Assembly (NCBI GenBank): GCA_963851405.1
Contig: CAWKPB010000003.1
Coordinates: forward strand, 56,229-120,228
Origin: JANPBY01 sp963851405
GTDB taxonomy: Bacteria; Actinomycetota; Actinomycetes; DATJPE01
DNA: 64,000 nucleotides
Reading direction: 5' to 3'
Made by a program: the position numbers and the translations under genes
Notes under the pieces: model-generated
The model's database searches: none
Seen by the model: only the letters and a program-made list of their open reading frames with translations
What the model was told of the DNA's origin: nothing
In this document: positions 17,314 to 26,255 of the stretch, in pieces
Layout: every line of letters starts with the position of its first letter
Position numbering within the stretch: the first letter of the stretch is position 1

Positions 17314-17745
17314 GTGACAGCCATCATCAGTCGGTCAGAGATGACCACGGTTCTCCGGATCGCCATCATGCGAACGGCTCGGCGGTTGCGGGCCGAACGC
17401 TCCGACTCGTCGTTGTCCCTGGGGGAGTTGGCCATCCTCGGCGCCTTGGACCGGCACGGTCCGCTCACGCCCGGCGCCTTGGCCGAGCACGAGCGGGTCC
17501 GGCCTCCGTCGATGAGCCGTACTCTCGCCGCCCTGGAAGCCGCAGGTCTCATCGAGCGGTCGCCGCATCCGACGGATGGCCGGCAGGTCCTGGTCTCCAT
17601 CACCGCGGCCGCCCGGGCGATGCTCAAGGCCGATCGCCGGCGTCGTGACGAGTGGATGGCCGTACGGCTGGCGGACCTCACGGCGGCCGAACGCGACACG
17701 TTGACCGACGCAGCCAGCATCTTGGATCGGGTCAGCCGCTCGTGA
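17314..17745 (+). CDS. MarR family transcriptional regulator
   Basis: A 143-residue winged-helix repressor. Helical ends flank the DNA-binding core LGELAILGALDRHGPLTPGALAEH, the recognition helix region RPPSMSRTLAALEAAGLIERSPHPTDGRQVLVSIT and the beta-wing. Such proteins usually repress themselves and an adjacent exporter, and release DNA when a drug or phenolic ligand binds. The gene overlaps the following MFS exporter by four bases (GTGA) and is preceded by an inverted repeat that could be its operator. The ligand is unknown. Confidence 0.9.
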   Translation: MTAIISRSEMTTVLRIAIMRTARRLRAERSDSSLSLGELAILGALDRHGPLTPGALAEHERVRPPSMSRTLAALEAAGLIERSPHPTDGRQVLVSITAAARAMLKADRRRRDEWMAVRLADLTAAERDTLTDAASILDRVSRS

Positions 17746-19049
17746 GCCCGACCTTCCAAGCCCTGCGCAACCGCAACTACCGCTTCTACCTGGCCGGCTC
17801 CTTCGTCTCGAATGTCGGCACCTGGATGCAGCGCATCGCTCAGGACTGGCTGGTTCTCGAGTTGTCCGGAGGTAGCGGTAAGGCGTTGGGCGTGGTCACC
17901 GCTTTGCAGTTCCTGCCGCTGCTGCTGCTCGGGCCCTGGGGAGGGCTACTTGCCGATCGCTTCCCGAAGCGGCGACTTCTGGTGCTCGCTCAAGCCGGGC
18001 TTGGCGCCCTCGCGTTGTCGCTGGCCGTGCTCGACGCTCTCGACCTGATCACGCTGTTCGGGGTGTATGTCCTCGCGCTACTCCTCGGGGTCGTGACCGC
18101 CGTGGACGGGCCCACCCGGCAGTCGTTCGTCCCCGAGATGGTGGGGCGCGAAGACCTGCCCAACGCCGTGGGGCTCAACAGCACCGCCTTCCACGGCGCG
18201 CGGATCGTCGGACCAGCCATCGCCGGGATCATGATCGCCGCCGTCGGGACGGCACCGGTCTTCTTCCTCAATTCCCTCACGTTCCTAGCCGTCATCGCCT
18301 CGTTGTTCGCCATGGACCCTCGGTTGTTGCACACGACACCGCGGACCAAACGAGGACACGGACAGATCCGGGCCGGCGTGGCGTACCTGCGCGGTCGACG
18401 GGACCTCGTCCTGGTGCTGGTGGTGGTCGGCGTCGTGGCGATGTTCGGTCTGAACTTCTCGATCACCTTGGCGCTGGTCGCTACCGAGGTGTTCGATCGC
18501 GGTCCCCAGGGCTTCGGCTTGCTCGCGACCATGTTCGGTCTGGGGTCACTACTCGGGGCCTTGGTAGCCACCCGCCGACGGCACCCCACGTTGCGCCTGG
18601 TGGCCTGGGCTGCTGTGGCGTTCGGGCTGCTCGAGCTCCTGACCGGTTTGATGCCCACCTACGCCACGTTCGCGCTCGCGCTCGTTCCGACCGGCGTGGC
18701 CGCTCTCACGGTCATGACGGCGGCCAATGCCACGGTCCAGCTCGGAGTGGACCCCGCGTATCGAGGGCGGGTGATGGCGATCTATCTGACCGTCTTTCTC
18801 GGGGGTACGCCCCTGGGCGCGCCGCTCGTGGGCTGGATCGCGGAGTCCTTCGGCGCGCGGTACGGACTCGTGGTCGGGGGCGTGGCGTCCGCCTTGGTGG
18901 GCGTCGTTGCTCTCTTCGTGCTCGCGCGCCCAGCCGCACGTCTTGGACTCGGGGACGACGACCGAGGCCGGGAGAACCCACTCGGAGGCGATTCGATGTC
19001 AGATGGTTTCGTGCGCTCCGGTAGCGGGGACGGAGTCACTGCCGCCTAG
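17742..19049 (+). CDS. MFS exporter, MarR-linked
   Basis: A 435-residue, 12-helix major facilitator transporter of the EntS/MFS_3 type. The N-terminus FQALRNRNYRFYLAGSFVSNVGTWMQRIAQDWLVLEL is characteristic. Loop 2-3 carries the GGLLADRFPKRR motif A, and DGPTRQSFVPEMVGREDLPNAVGLNS and NATVQLGVDPAYRGRVMAIYL are later family signatures. It probably exports a toxic or natural-product compound sensed by the MarR protein with which it overlaps. The last 35 residues are an acidic, glycine-rich tail with no assigned role. Confidence 0.88.
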   Translation: MSPTFQALRNRNYRFYLAGSFVSNVGTWMQRIAQDWLVLELSGGSGKALGVVTALQFLPLLLLGPWGGLLADRFPKRRLLVLAQAGLGALALSLAVLDALDLITLFGVYVLALLLGVVTAVDGPTRQSFVPEMVGREDLPNAVGLNSTAFHGARIVGPAIAGIMIAAVGTAPVFFLNSLTFLAVIASLFAMDPRLLHTTPRTKRGHGQIRAGVAYLRGRRDLVLVLVVVGVVAMFGLNFSITLALVATEVFDRGPQGFGLLATMFGLGSLLGALVATRRRHPTLRLVAWAAVAFGLLELLTGLMPTYATFALALVPTGVAALTVMTAANATVQLGVDPAYRGRVMAIYLTVFLGGTPLGAPLVGWIAESFGARYGLVVGGVASALVGVVALFVLARPAARLGLGDDDRGRENPLGGDSMSDGFVRSGSGDGVTAA

Positions 19050-19058
19050 GCTAGGTGG

Positions 19059-19131
19059 GCCCCCGTAGCCCAACGGCAGAGGCAGTCCCCTTAAAAGGGA
19101 TCCAGTGTGGGTTCGATCCCCACCGGGGGCA
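19059..19131 (+). tRNA. Short-variable-arm tRNA with UAA anticodon (Leu anticodon, non-canonical body)
   Basis: A complete 73-nt cloverleaf can be drawn. The acceptor stem GCCCCCG/CGGGGGC pairs perfectly; the D arm is GCCC-AACGGCAG-AGGC; the anticodon stem is GTCCC/GGGAT with loop CTTAAAA; the variable loop is only CCAGT; the T arm is GTGGG-TTCGATC-CCCAC; the discriminator is A. U33 is present and the anticodon (19092-19094) reads UAA, which would decode UUA leucine codons. True bacterial tRNA-Leu genes are type II, with a long variable arm of ten or more bases, so this is not a normal leucine tRNA. CCA is not encoded. The amino acid it carries cannot be told from the sequence. Confidence 0.8.
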
Positions 19132-19206
19132 CGCTGCGGTGCACCGGAGTCCCGCGCCGCGCACCGCGTGATGCCGCAGCGCGGATTCCCAGTTATCCTC
19201 ATGTAC

Positions 19207-20064
19207 ATGGCTGACTCAGACAACGTGCAAAGCCGTAACCCCGTCCTTCGCCGCGAGTTCGGCGACCCCGCGCACTACGCGGGCTTCGATCACGCCCCCG
19301 CGGGCACCGCGACGCTGCAGGACGAGCACGCTCCGCCGACGTCGGCCTACGCCGGTGCTCGGATGACCGTTCAGGACGTCGTGATCAAGACGACGGTGCT
19401 GTTCGCCATCTTGCTGCCGCTCGCAGTTGTGGGCTGGAACGCGGTCTACGCCGTGCCGGCCCTCGTTTGGGTGGCCATGCTCGTCGGGCTCGGTCTCGGC
19501 TTCGCCAACGCGCTCAAGCGCAGCGTCAGCCCGGGCCTGGTGATGCTCTACGCGGCGGTGGAGGGTCTGTTCCTCGGCGGCATCAGCCGGTTGTTCAACG
19601 ATCAGTTCGGCAATGGCGCAATCACGATCAACGACGCCGGCGACCAGATCGCTGGCCAAAACATCGTGGTGCAGGCGGTCATCGGCACCCTCGTGGCCTT
19701 CGGTGTGATGCTTGCTCTCTACGCCTCCGGCAAGCTCCGCGCGACCCCGCGATTCAAGAAGATGATGATGGTCGCGCTCGTGTCCTACCTGGGGATCGCG
19801 CTCGTGAGCCTGATCTCGGCGTTCTTCGGAGTGGGTGAAGGATTCGGCTTCTACGGCGCCGGGCCGCTCGGCATCGCGTTGTGCATGCTCGGCGTGGGCC
19901 TGGCGTCCTTCAGCCTCGTGCTCGACTTCGACGCGATCGAGAAGGGCGCAGCGTTCGGCCTCCCGGCGCGGGAATCGTGGCGGGCCTCCTTCGGCCTGCT
20001 GGTGACGCTGATCTGGCTCTACCTCGAGTTGCTGCGTCTGTTCGCGATCTTGCAGCGGAACTAG
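19207..20064 (+). CDS. Bax inhibitor-1/YccA family membrane protein
   Basis: A 285-residue membrane protein with about seven hydrophobic helices, starting near residue 60 (VLFAILLPLAVVGWNAVYAV) and ending with LRLFAILQRN. The segment LYAAVEGLFLGGISRLFN and the acidic LDFDAIEKGA motif in the last third are typical of the BI-1 family, whose members are pH-sensitive calcium leak channels or membrane stress proteins. The hydrophilic N-terminus (residues 1-55) contains RNPVLRREF as in actinobacterial homologues. ATG 19207 and ATG 19201 are both possible. The gene stands alone after the tRNA. Confidence 0.88.
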   Translation: MADSDNVQSRNPVLRREFGDPAHYAGFDHAPAGTATLQDEHAPPTSAYAGARMTVQDVVIKTTVLFAILLPLAVVGWNAVYAVPALVWVAMLVGLGLGFANALKRSVSPGLVMLYAAVEGLFLGGISRLFNDQFGNGAITINDAGDQIAGQNIVVQAVIGTLVAFGVMLALYASGKLRATPRFKKMMMVALVSYLGIALVSLISAFFGVGEGFGFYGAGPLGIALCMLGVGLASFSLVLDFDAIEKGAAFGLPARESWRASFGLLVTLIWLYLELLRLFAILQRN

Positions 20065-20125
20065 GCCAAGCGGCCGTCCGGATGGGCGATCCGACCGATG
20101 ATCCCGCCGCCGACCTGCGCAGGGT

Positions 20126-20356
20126 CTAGCTGACTCGGCGGGCAGCCCGCTGCATGTCGTACTCGTGCACGATCGCCTTGGCGTAGCTGTGTGCGATGCC
20201 GTGCTCGTCTTGGAGCCAATGGACGCGGTCTTCGGACCTGATCAGCGAAGGACCATCGTCGACGACCTTGCACCACTCCTTGATGTCGTGCCCGGTCGCC
20301 TGCGGCAACCGAGCCACGAGGTTTGCGTAGGTCTCGTCGGAGTGGTGCACGGACAT
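20126..20356 (-). CDS. DUF4287 domain protein
   Basis: A 76-residue protein beginning MSVHHSDETYANLV. It has a small helical fold with conserved pieces TGHDIKEWCKVVDD and HWLQDEHGIAHSYAKAIVHEYD. This matches the DUF4287 pattern found alone or at the N-terminus of DUF5655 proteins. No function is established. Start ATG 20356 lies in a short region shared with a divergent gene. Confidence 0.75.
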   Translation of the reverse strand: MSVHHSDETYANLVARLPQATGHDIKEWCKVVDDGPSLIRSEDRVHWLQDEHGIAHSYAKAIVHEYDMQRAARRVS

Positions 20357-20481
20357 GGGCGCCTCCAAGTCGTCTCGCCTCGGTCGAGGCGTTACACCTA
20401 CGGTGCCGTCCAGCGGCCCGTCGCACAAGCCCTTCGCCAACACTGGCCCCGACCGAGTGGCGTCGCTCGTACGGTGGGGCG

Positions 20482-20871
20482 GTGGGCGGAGCATCGGTAG
20501 AGGTCCTCGGACGTGAGGTGACCCGGGTCGCGGACCGCCTGCGGACGCTGTCCGACGCCCGACTGACTCAGCCCCGCCCTCCCGCGGAGTCCCGTCACCA
20601 ACGTGCCCTTCGGCTGGTCCAGGAGTTGGCCGACGCGAGCCAGGGCATCGAGGAGCGCCTGAATGCAGCGCCACCGAAGCCGCGCGCGGTGCCCGACGTC
20701 GGTCCGTTGGCGGTGGGCGATCAGGTCGCGGTGACGGGGAACGACGTGCTGTGCGCAGCATCGGCGCTGGCGCCGGACGAGTCGGTCTGGTCCCGCGGCG
20801 GCCGAGCGCCGCTTGGAGCCGTGCTGGACGAACTGGCCGAGGCCCTGAAGGCCCTACGACTGGCGCTGTGA
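20482..20871 (+). CDS. Conserved hypothetical protein, 129 aa
   Basis: I do not recognise a characterised family. The protein is helical with a central hinge. Residues 5-55 are an amphipathic helix pair (VTRVADRLRTLSDARL, ALRLVQELADASQGIEERL), then a PDVGPLAVGDQVAVTGNDVL strand segment, and a C-terminal helix APLGAVLDELAEALKALRLAL. GC-rich third codon positions match the neighbours, so it is probably real. The chosen GTG 20482 starts just before the first helix; longer frames give Arg/Pro-rich shadow sequence. It ends convergently with the SGNH hydrolase gene. Confidence 0.6.
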   Translation: MGGASVEVLGREVTRVADRLRTLSDARLTQPRPPAESRHQRALRLVQELADASQGIEERLNAAPPKPRAVPDVGPLAVGDQVAVTGNDVLCAASALAPDESVWSRGGRAPLGAVLDELAEALKALRLAL

Positions 20872-20881
20872 GGCCGGCGCC

Positions 20882-21949
20882 CTACTCCTCGAGAACGGCC
20901 GAACGGCGCCGCAACGGCACCCGGTGCCGGACCGTGGCCCACCGGCCGCGCGGCGAGCCCGCGCGGCCATCGATCTCGGTCCCGGCGAGTTCGCTGCCCG
21001 CGGTCTCCGCCGCCTGGGCGGCGGCCACCGAGATCGGGAGCACCTCTTCGTGGCGATCCACGTCGAGCTCCGGCTCCGGCTCCGGGCCGTACCCGAGCGC
21101 GGCGCAGACCGACGGGAGTATCACCTCGGCCAGCCGCCGGTAACCCAGGGACGAGGGATGGAACTGGTCGGCACTGAAGTACTCCTGCGGCGCTCGGTCG
21201 AATTCGGGTCCCAGCAGCGCCCCGAGGGAGACGGCCCGCCCGCCGGCCTCGACGACGGTGATCATCTGGGCGGCCGCCAGCCGCCGCGACCAGCGACGGC
21301 CGATCGCGCGCAGCGGCTGCGGCAGAGGTCGTACGGTCCCAAGGTCAGGGCAGGTCCCGACCACGACCACGCCGCCGTTCTCGAGCAGGCGGCGAACCAG
21401 ACCGCCGAGATGGTGTGCGCTGGTGCCCGGCGGGACCATGTGCGTGACGTCGTTCGCCCCGACCAGCACCACCGTCAGATCCGGACCCGAGTGGCCGAAC
21501 TCCGCAAGGCCCTCGACCTTGTCGAGCTGGGTGGGTACGTCGGAGGTCTGGGCCCCGACAACCGCCACGTTGACCAGGTGGACCGGGTGCCGACTGACGT
21601 CGGCCAAGCCCCGGGCCAGCAGCGCCCCAGGAGTGTCGGCCGGCTCGTCCGCACCGAGCCCCGCCGCCGCCGAGTCTCCGACAATCAGCATGTTGATCGG
21701 CGCGGCCCGGGAACCCGGCTCGCCGGTGGGGGTGTAAATCCCGTCCACGTTGTACGGGATTTCGGTGACATCTCCGACCGTCCGTCTGGCCCATTTGGCC
21801 TCGAGCCACAACAGCCCGGCGGCCGTGACCGTGGCGGTGGCGGTCGTGAGCACCACGCCGCCGCCGCCGTACGCCGCCCGCGAGGCGATCATGCGCGCCT
21901 GAGACTGTCGCGCCACGTCAGAGACCAGCCCGGAAGGGTTTGGGGTCAC
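20882..21949 (-). CDS. SGNH/GDSL-type esterase, membrane-anchored
   Basis: A 355-residue hydrolase. Block I is NMLIVGDSAAAGLG with nucleophile Ser93, block III is VVLVGANDVTHMV, and block V is SADQFHPSSLGYRRLAEVILP with the catalytic Asp and His. A hydrophobic segment at residues 30-50 is a likely uncleaved signal anchor, so the enzyme acts outside the membrane, perhaps deacylating cell-wall or lipid substrates. The Glu/Ala-rich C-terminal tail after residue 290 is not part of the fold. The GTG 21949 start overlaps the upstream metallo-hydrolase by 32 bases; ATG 21892 would avoid the overlap and still keep the anchor. Confidence 0.8.
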   Translation of the reverse strand: MTPNPSGLVSDVARQSQARMIASRAAYGGGGVVLTTATATVTAAGLLWLEAKWARRTVGDVTEIPYNVDGIYTPTGEPGSRAAPINMLIVGDSAAAGLGADEPADTPGALLARGLADVSRHPVHLVNVAVVGAQTSDVPTQLDKVEGLAEFGHSGPDLTVVLVGANDVTHMVPPGTSAHHLGGLVRRLLENGGVVVVGTCPDLGTVRPLPQPLRAIGRRWSRRLAAAQMITVVEAGGRAVSLGALLGPEFDRAPQEYFSADQFHPSSLGYRRLAEVILPSVCAALGYGPEPEPELDVDRHEEVLPISVAAAQAAETAGSELAGTEIDGRAGSPRGRWATVRHRVPLRRRSAVLEE

Positions 21950-22643
21950 TCAGGAAACCTCGGACGGCATCCCGAGCGCCGTCAGTGATCTCCGGCCCGT
22001 GAGTGAAGGCCGCCAGGTCGTAGTCGAGCTCTCCCAGCACGTGGGCGGTCTTCTTGGTCAGGTAGACGTTGGTGCAGAAGCTGAGCACCGGCCAGGTCAA
22101 ACGGCTGCGCATGTTCCAGATCGCATCCCCGGTGATCAGCAACCGGGTGGGCTCGTGCAACAAGCTCACGTGGCCGGGGGAGTGCCCAGGCGTGTGAATC
22201 ACGCGCAGCCCACCGCCGACTTCCAGGAGCTGTCCATCGGTGAGCCGCTCGTCCACCGTGACGGCCGGAGCGCCCTGGCCACGTTTGAGGAGTCGCCCGC
22301 TGAGCAGCTCCGGGTCCAGGGGTGCGCCCTTACCGGCCTGCAGCGCATCGGCGTCGTCGTTGTGCGCGGCGATCGCGGCACCGGTGCTCGCACGCAGGGA
22401 GGCGGCGCCCCCCGCGTGATCGGAGTGGCCGTGGGTCAACACGATCCTGGTGACGTCGGAGGGACCGCTGCCGATTTCCTCGAGTCCGGCCAGGATGCGC
22501 TTGGGTGCACCCTTCAGGCCCGTGTCGACCAGGGTGACCTGCCCGTCGGCATCGCGGAACACGAAGGAGTTGATCAGGTCCTTGGGAGCGGTGGGAATCC
22601 GCCAGACCCCTGGTGCGAGGGCGAGCGCGGCCGGTCTGGCCAT
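21918..22643 (-). CDS. MBL-fold metallo-hydrolase
   Basis: A 241-residue metallo-beta-lactamase-fold hydrolase. The metal ligands are seen in THGHSDH (residues 70-76), the later IHTPGHSPGHVSLL histidine and ITGDAIWNM aspartate. The layout is that of the glyoxalase-II/YflN-like group, so the substrate may be a thioester or lactone, but this is not shown. ATG 22643 lies in the divergent region shared with cystathionine beta-synthase. Its end overlaps the SGNH hydrolase, suggesting one transcription unit. Confidence 0.85.
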   Translation of the reverse strand: MARPAALALAPGVWRIPTAPKDLINSFVFRDADGQVTLVDTGLKGAPKRILAGLEEIGSGPSDVTRIVLTHGHSDHAGGAASLRASTGAAIAAHNDDADALQAGKGAPLDPELLSGRLLKRGQGAPAVTVDERLTDGQLLEVGGGLRVIHTPGHSPGHVSLLHEPTRLLITGDAIWNMRSRLTWPVLSFCTNVYLTKKTAHVLGELDYDLAAFTHGPEITDGARDAVRGFLSDPKPFRAGL

Positions 22644-22747
22644 GGCCCTTCACCTCCAAGCATCGCGCGACGACCTCCAATCGTAGCGAGACCGCCGAAC
22701 GCACGCCCTCGGTAGAACGGCTTGATCGGGCCTCTACGGTGAGCGGT

Positions 22748-24112
22748 ATGGACGTTCACGACTCGGTCATCGATCTCATCGGCAACACCCCGCTGGTACG
22801 CCTGAACCGGGTCACTGACGGGCTCTCGGCCCAGGTGCTCGCGAAGGTTGAGTATCTGAACCCGGGTGGTTCGGTGAAGGACCGCATCGCCGTGGCCATG
22901 GTGGACGCCGCCGAACGGGACGGAACGTTGAAGCCGGGCGGGACCATCGTCGAGCCGACCTCGGGTAACACAGGCGTCGGACTCGCGCTCGTGGCCCAGC
23001 AACGCGGGTACGAGACCGTCTTCGTGTGCCCGGACAAGGTCTCCGCGGACAAGATCAACGTGCTTCGCGCCTACGGAGCCGAGGTCGTCGTGTGCCCCAC
23101 CGCGGTGGACCCGGACGACCCTCGCAGCTATTACGAGGTCAGCGACCGGCTGGCCCGCGAGATCCCTGGTGCGTGGAAGCCCGACCAGTACTCCAATCCC
23201 CACAACCCGGCATCCCACTACGCCTCCACCGGACCTGAGTTGTGGGCGCAAACCGACGGCACCATCACCCATTTCGTCGCGGGCGTGGGCACCGGCGGAA
23301 CGATCTCGGGCACCGGCCGCTACCTCAAGGAGGTCAGCGACGGTCGCGTGCAGATCATCGGGGCCGACCCCGAGGGGTCGGTGTACAGCGGCGGCAGCGG
23401 TCGCCCGTACCTCGTCGAAGGAGTCGGTGAGGACTTCTGGCCGGAGACGTACGACCGCGAGATCTGTGACCAGATCATCGCGGTTTCCGATCGCGACTCA
23501 TTCATCATGACCCGTCGTCTCGCCCGCGAGGACGGGTTGCTCGTGGGTGGCTCCTGCGGCATGGCCGCGGTTGCGGCCCTGCGGGTGGCCGAGCAGGCCG
23601 GGCCGGATGCCGTCGTCGTGGTGTTGCTCCCGGACAGCGGTCGGGGCTACCTGTCCAAGGTTTTCAACGACGAGTGGATGGCCGACTACGGATTCATCGG
23701 CACTCCGGGGGCTCAATCCGTGGGCGACGTCCTGCGCGGGAAGGGCGCTCACCTGCCGTCCTTCGTGCACAGCCACCCGACAGAGACCGTGCGGGAGGCG
23801 ATTGACATCCTGCGGGAGTACGGGGTGTCCCAGCTCCCAGTCGTCAAGGCTGAGCCCCCCGTCATGGCCGCCGAGATCGTCGGGTCTGTCGTCGAGCGGG
23901 ATCTGCTCGACGCCTTGTTCGGTGGGCGCGCTGCCCTCGCGGACCCGGTGGAACGCCACATGTCCGCGTCGTTGCCGGTCGTCGGCGCCGGCGAGCCGAT
24001 CGCGGCCGCGATCGCGGCGCTCGAGTCGGCGGATGCTGCGGTGGTGTTGGACGACGGCAAGCCGGTGGGCGTACTCACCCGTCAAGACGTCCTCGGCTAC
24101 TTGGCTCGGTAG
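22748..24112 (+). CDS. cbs: Cystathionine beta-synthase
   Basis: A PLP enzyme that condenses serine (or O-acetylserine) with homocysteine to cystathionine. The Schiff-base Lys44 is in NPGGSVKDRIAV, followed by EPTSGNTGVGLALVA and the phosphate-binding loop GVGTGGTISGTGRYLKE. From about residue 333 the protein carries a pair of CBS domains (SHPTETVREAIDILREYGVSQLPVV and GKPVGVLTRQDVLGYLA). The 454-residue length matches actinobacterial CBS. Together with the cystathionine gamma-synthase at 34103 it supports transsulfuration. The ATG at 22748 follows a short divergent promoter region. Confidence 0.94.
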   Translation: MDVHDSVIDLIGNTPLVRLNRVTDGLSAQVLAKVEYLNPGGSVKDRIAVAMVDAAERDGTLKPGGTIVEPTSGNTGVGLALVAQQRGYETVFVCPDKVSADKINVLRAYGAEVVVCPTAVDPDDPRSYYEVSDRLAREIPGAWKPDQYSNPHNPASHYASTGPELWAQTDGTITHFVAGVGTGGTISGTGRYLKEVSDGRVQIIGADPEGSVYSGGSGRPYLVEGVGEDFWPETYDREICDQIIAVSDRDSFIMTRRLAREDGLLVGGSCGMAAVAALRVAEQAGPDAVVVVLLPDSGRGYLSKVFNDEWMADYGFIGTPGAQSVGDVLRGKGAHLPSFVHSHPTETVREAIDILREYGVSQLPVVKAEPPVMAAEIVGSVVERDLLDALFGGRAALADPVERHMSASLPVVGAGEPIAAAIAALESADAAVVLDDGKPVGVLTRQDVLGYLAR

Positions 24113-24212
24113 ACGTCCCGCCCGCTCAACTTCGGTGCGGCAGTGCCGATCTTGTAGAGGGCGCCGGCTTGGGTCGATCACCCCTGGGTCGGAGCGAGGG
24201 AGGGCCGAAGAC

Positions 24213-26255
24213 GTGCGCAGCGTGCGTGTGGTGACGCTGATCCTCGGCGTCGCCCTGCTCGCGGGAGGCCTCGTTCTTGGGCTGCTCGGCAGCCGGGCGA
24301 CCATGGCTGCCGCCGAGCGACGCGACGAGGATCTCTCCGGCCGCGCGCAGAACGCCGCCACCCTGCTCGGGGAGACCTTCGAACGAGCCCGCACCACGGA
24401 GTTGGTCTTGGCCAACGACACCGCATTTCGGCTGGTGTCCACGGCACGCAGCCGCGGTATCGCGGAGCAGCGGGCCGCGATCCAACCCATCGTGGACGCG
24501 TTGCGCTACGTGGCGGAGGTGTTCCCCGGAACCGTGGACAGCGTCGGCTACGTGGATGTCCGAGCGGACGAGGTCGCTCGGGTTGTAGCTGGCCGATCAG
24601 TCCTGCCCGGCGGCTTGAACAACGTCCGGGACGTCGCTTGGTTCGGGCCGGCACGTTCGCTGACCATCGGCGAGGTCTATCGCACCGCCCCGTATCAGTC
24701 GTTGGATACCGAGGCCTGGGTGGTGACCTTCGCCGCCCCAGTGTTCGACGGGGACAAAAAGCTCGGTGTGGTCCACATGGAATTGCTCATGGACAGTCTT
24801 CGCACCCAGATCGTGAACGCGACGGGAACGTCGGTCATACGGGTGTTGGACCCCGAGACGGGCCAGGTGATCTTGGACAGTCGCTTCGGTCAAGGGCCGG
24901 GCGGGGAGCTGGGTCGCTCGGCTGACGACACCTTTGCCGGGTCCACCGCTGCGATGGGTTCGACGGGGCGCATGACGGCCGCCCAGGAGCGCGTGGCCTA
25001 CGCGAGACTGTCGGGCGATCAGGCCGGCCTGGGTTCCACCAACGCCGCTTGGATCGTGGCTGCCTCTGCCCCGGACCTTGGTGATCCCGCCGGGGCTCGA
25101 CTGAGCCTGTGGTCGCGCGTTCTCGGTCTACTCGGCCTCGGGTGCCTCCTGCTGGCCAGCATCGGCTTCGTGCGTCAGGAGGCGGAGAAGCGGGCTGAAC
25201 GAGAGCGGACGGCCACCGAACGCGACGCGCTCTCGACCCGGCTGGAGGAGATGTCCGAGGCCCTCCAGCGGGTGGCAGCGGGGGACTTGGCCACCGAGCT
25301 CCCCGTCGAGGGATTCGACGACGAACGGCTGCGCCGGCTGGCGGTGTCGTTCGAGTCGACGATCGACCGCCTGCGCGGCCTCGTGGGTCAGGCCCAGGAA
25401 AGCCGCGCCCGGCTGACGCAAGCCGCTGAGGACTTGTCCATAACCTCTGGGCAGCAGGCCGACAACGCTCGCCAGCAGGCCGCCGCAGTCACCGAGACCA
25501 CCGTGACCATCCAGCAGCTGGCGGCCACAGCGGCGCAGATCTCCGATTCCGCGCAAGGAGTGGCCCAGACAGCCGGTCAGATGCTGCAGCTCACCGAGGA
25601 GGGCCGCACCGCCGTCCAGGACTCGGTCCAAGCCATGGACCGGATCGCGGGTCGGGTCGACCACATCGCCGAGTCCTCGGTTGAACTCGAGGAGCGGATC
25701 GGTGAGATCGGGCGGATTTCAGACCTCATCGACGAGCTCGCCGACCAGACCAACCTGTTGGCCCTGAATGCGGCCATCGAAGCGGCCCGCGCGGGTGAGC
25801 ACGGGCGCGGCTTCGCGGTCGTCGCGGCGGAGGTCCGGCGCCTGGCCGAGCGAGCCAGACAGTCGACTGCACAGATCCAGGGGATCGTGGCTGATGTGCA
25901 GAGTCGTACCCGCGGGACCGTCGCTGCCAGTCAGGAGGGAGCCCGAGAGGTCAGGGCGGGCGCCGAGTTGGCGCACTCGGCCGTGGATGCGCTGGACCGG
26001 ATCGCGGAGATGGTCGACGACGCCACGACGGCGGTGAAGGAGATCTCGATCGCCACCATGCAGCAGCGCTCCGCCTCAGATCAGGTCGTGAGTGCCATGA
26101 CGGGCGCCGAAGAGGTGTCCCGTCAGTACGCCTCAGCGGCGGCGCACGCCGCCCTTTCGGCCGATGAGCTGTCGGCGGTGGGCGAAGAACTGCGGACAAC
26201 CATCGACCGGTTCAGCGTGGAGCGTCAGGATGAGAGCCTTCAGCCGCACGCTTGA
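24213..26255 (+). CDS. Methyl-accepting chemotaxis protein 1
   Basis: A 680-residue chemoreceptor. TM1 is at residues 5-26 (VVTLILGVALLAGGLVLGLLG). An extracytoplasmic sensor of about 270 residues follows, with a PAS/Cache-like layout (FPGTVDSVGYVDV, then TEAWVVTFAAPVFDGDKKLGVVHMEL). TM2 is near 300-318, then a HAMP-like helix and the cytoplasmic signalling coiled coil. The hairpin tip DELADQTNLLALNAAIEAAR lies near residue 510. GTG 24213 is preceded by GGAGCGAGGGAGG. No cheA, cheW or flagellar gene is nearby, and there is no C-terminal CheR-binding pentapeptide, so it is an orphan receptor. A related receptor lies at 32236 with a different sensor domain. Confidence 0.9.
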   Translation: MRSVRVVTLILGVALLAGGLVLGLLGSRATMAAAERRDEDLSGRAQNAATLLGETFERARTTELVLANDTAFRLVSTARSRGIAEQRAAIQPIVDALRYVAEVFPGTVDSVGYVDVRADEVARVVAGRSVLPGGLNNVRDVAWFGPARSLTIGEVYRTAPYQSLDTEAWVVTFAAPVFDGDKKLGVVHMELLMDSLRTQIVNATGTSVIRVLDPETGQVILDSRFGQGPGGELGRSADDTFAGSTAAMGSTGRMTAAQERVAYARLSGDQAGLGSTNAAWIVAASAPDLGDPAGARLSLWSRVLGLLGLGCLLLASIGFVRQEAEKRAERERTATERDALSTRLEEMSEALQRVAAGDLATELPVEGFDDERLRRLAVSFESTIDRLRGLVGQAQESRARLTQAAEDLSITSGQQADNARQQAAAVTETTVTIQQLAATAAQISDSAQGVAQTAGQMLQLTEEGRTAVQDSVQAMDRIAGRVDHIAESSVELEERIGEIGRISDLIDELADQTNLLALNAAIEAARAGEHGRGFAVVAAEVRRLAERARQSTAQIQGIVADVQSRTRGTVAASQEGAREVRAGAELAHSAVDALDRIAEMVDDATTAVKEISIATMQQRSASDQVVSAMTGAEEVSRQYASAAAHAALSADELSAVGEELRTTIDRFSVERQDESLQPHA

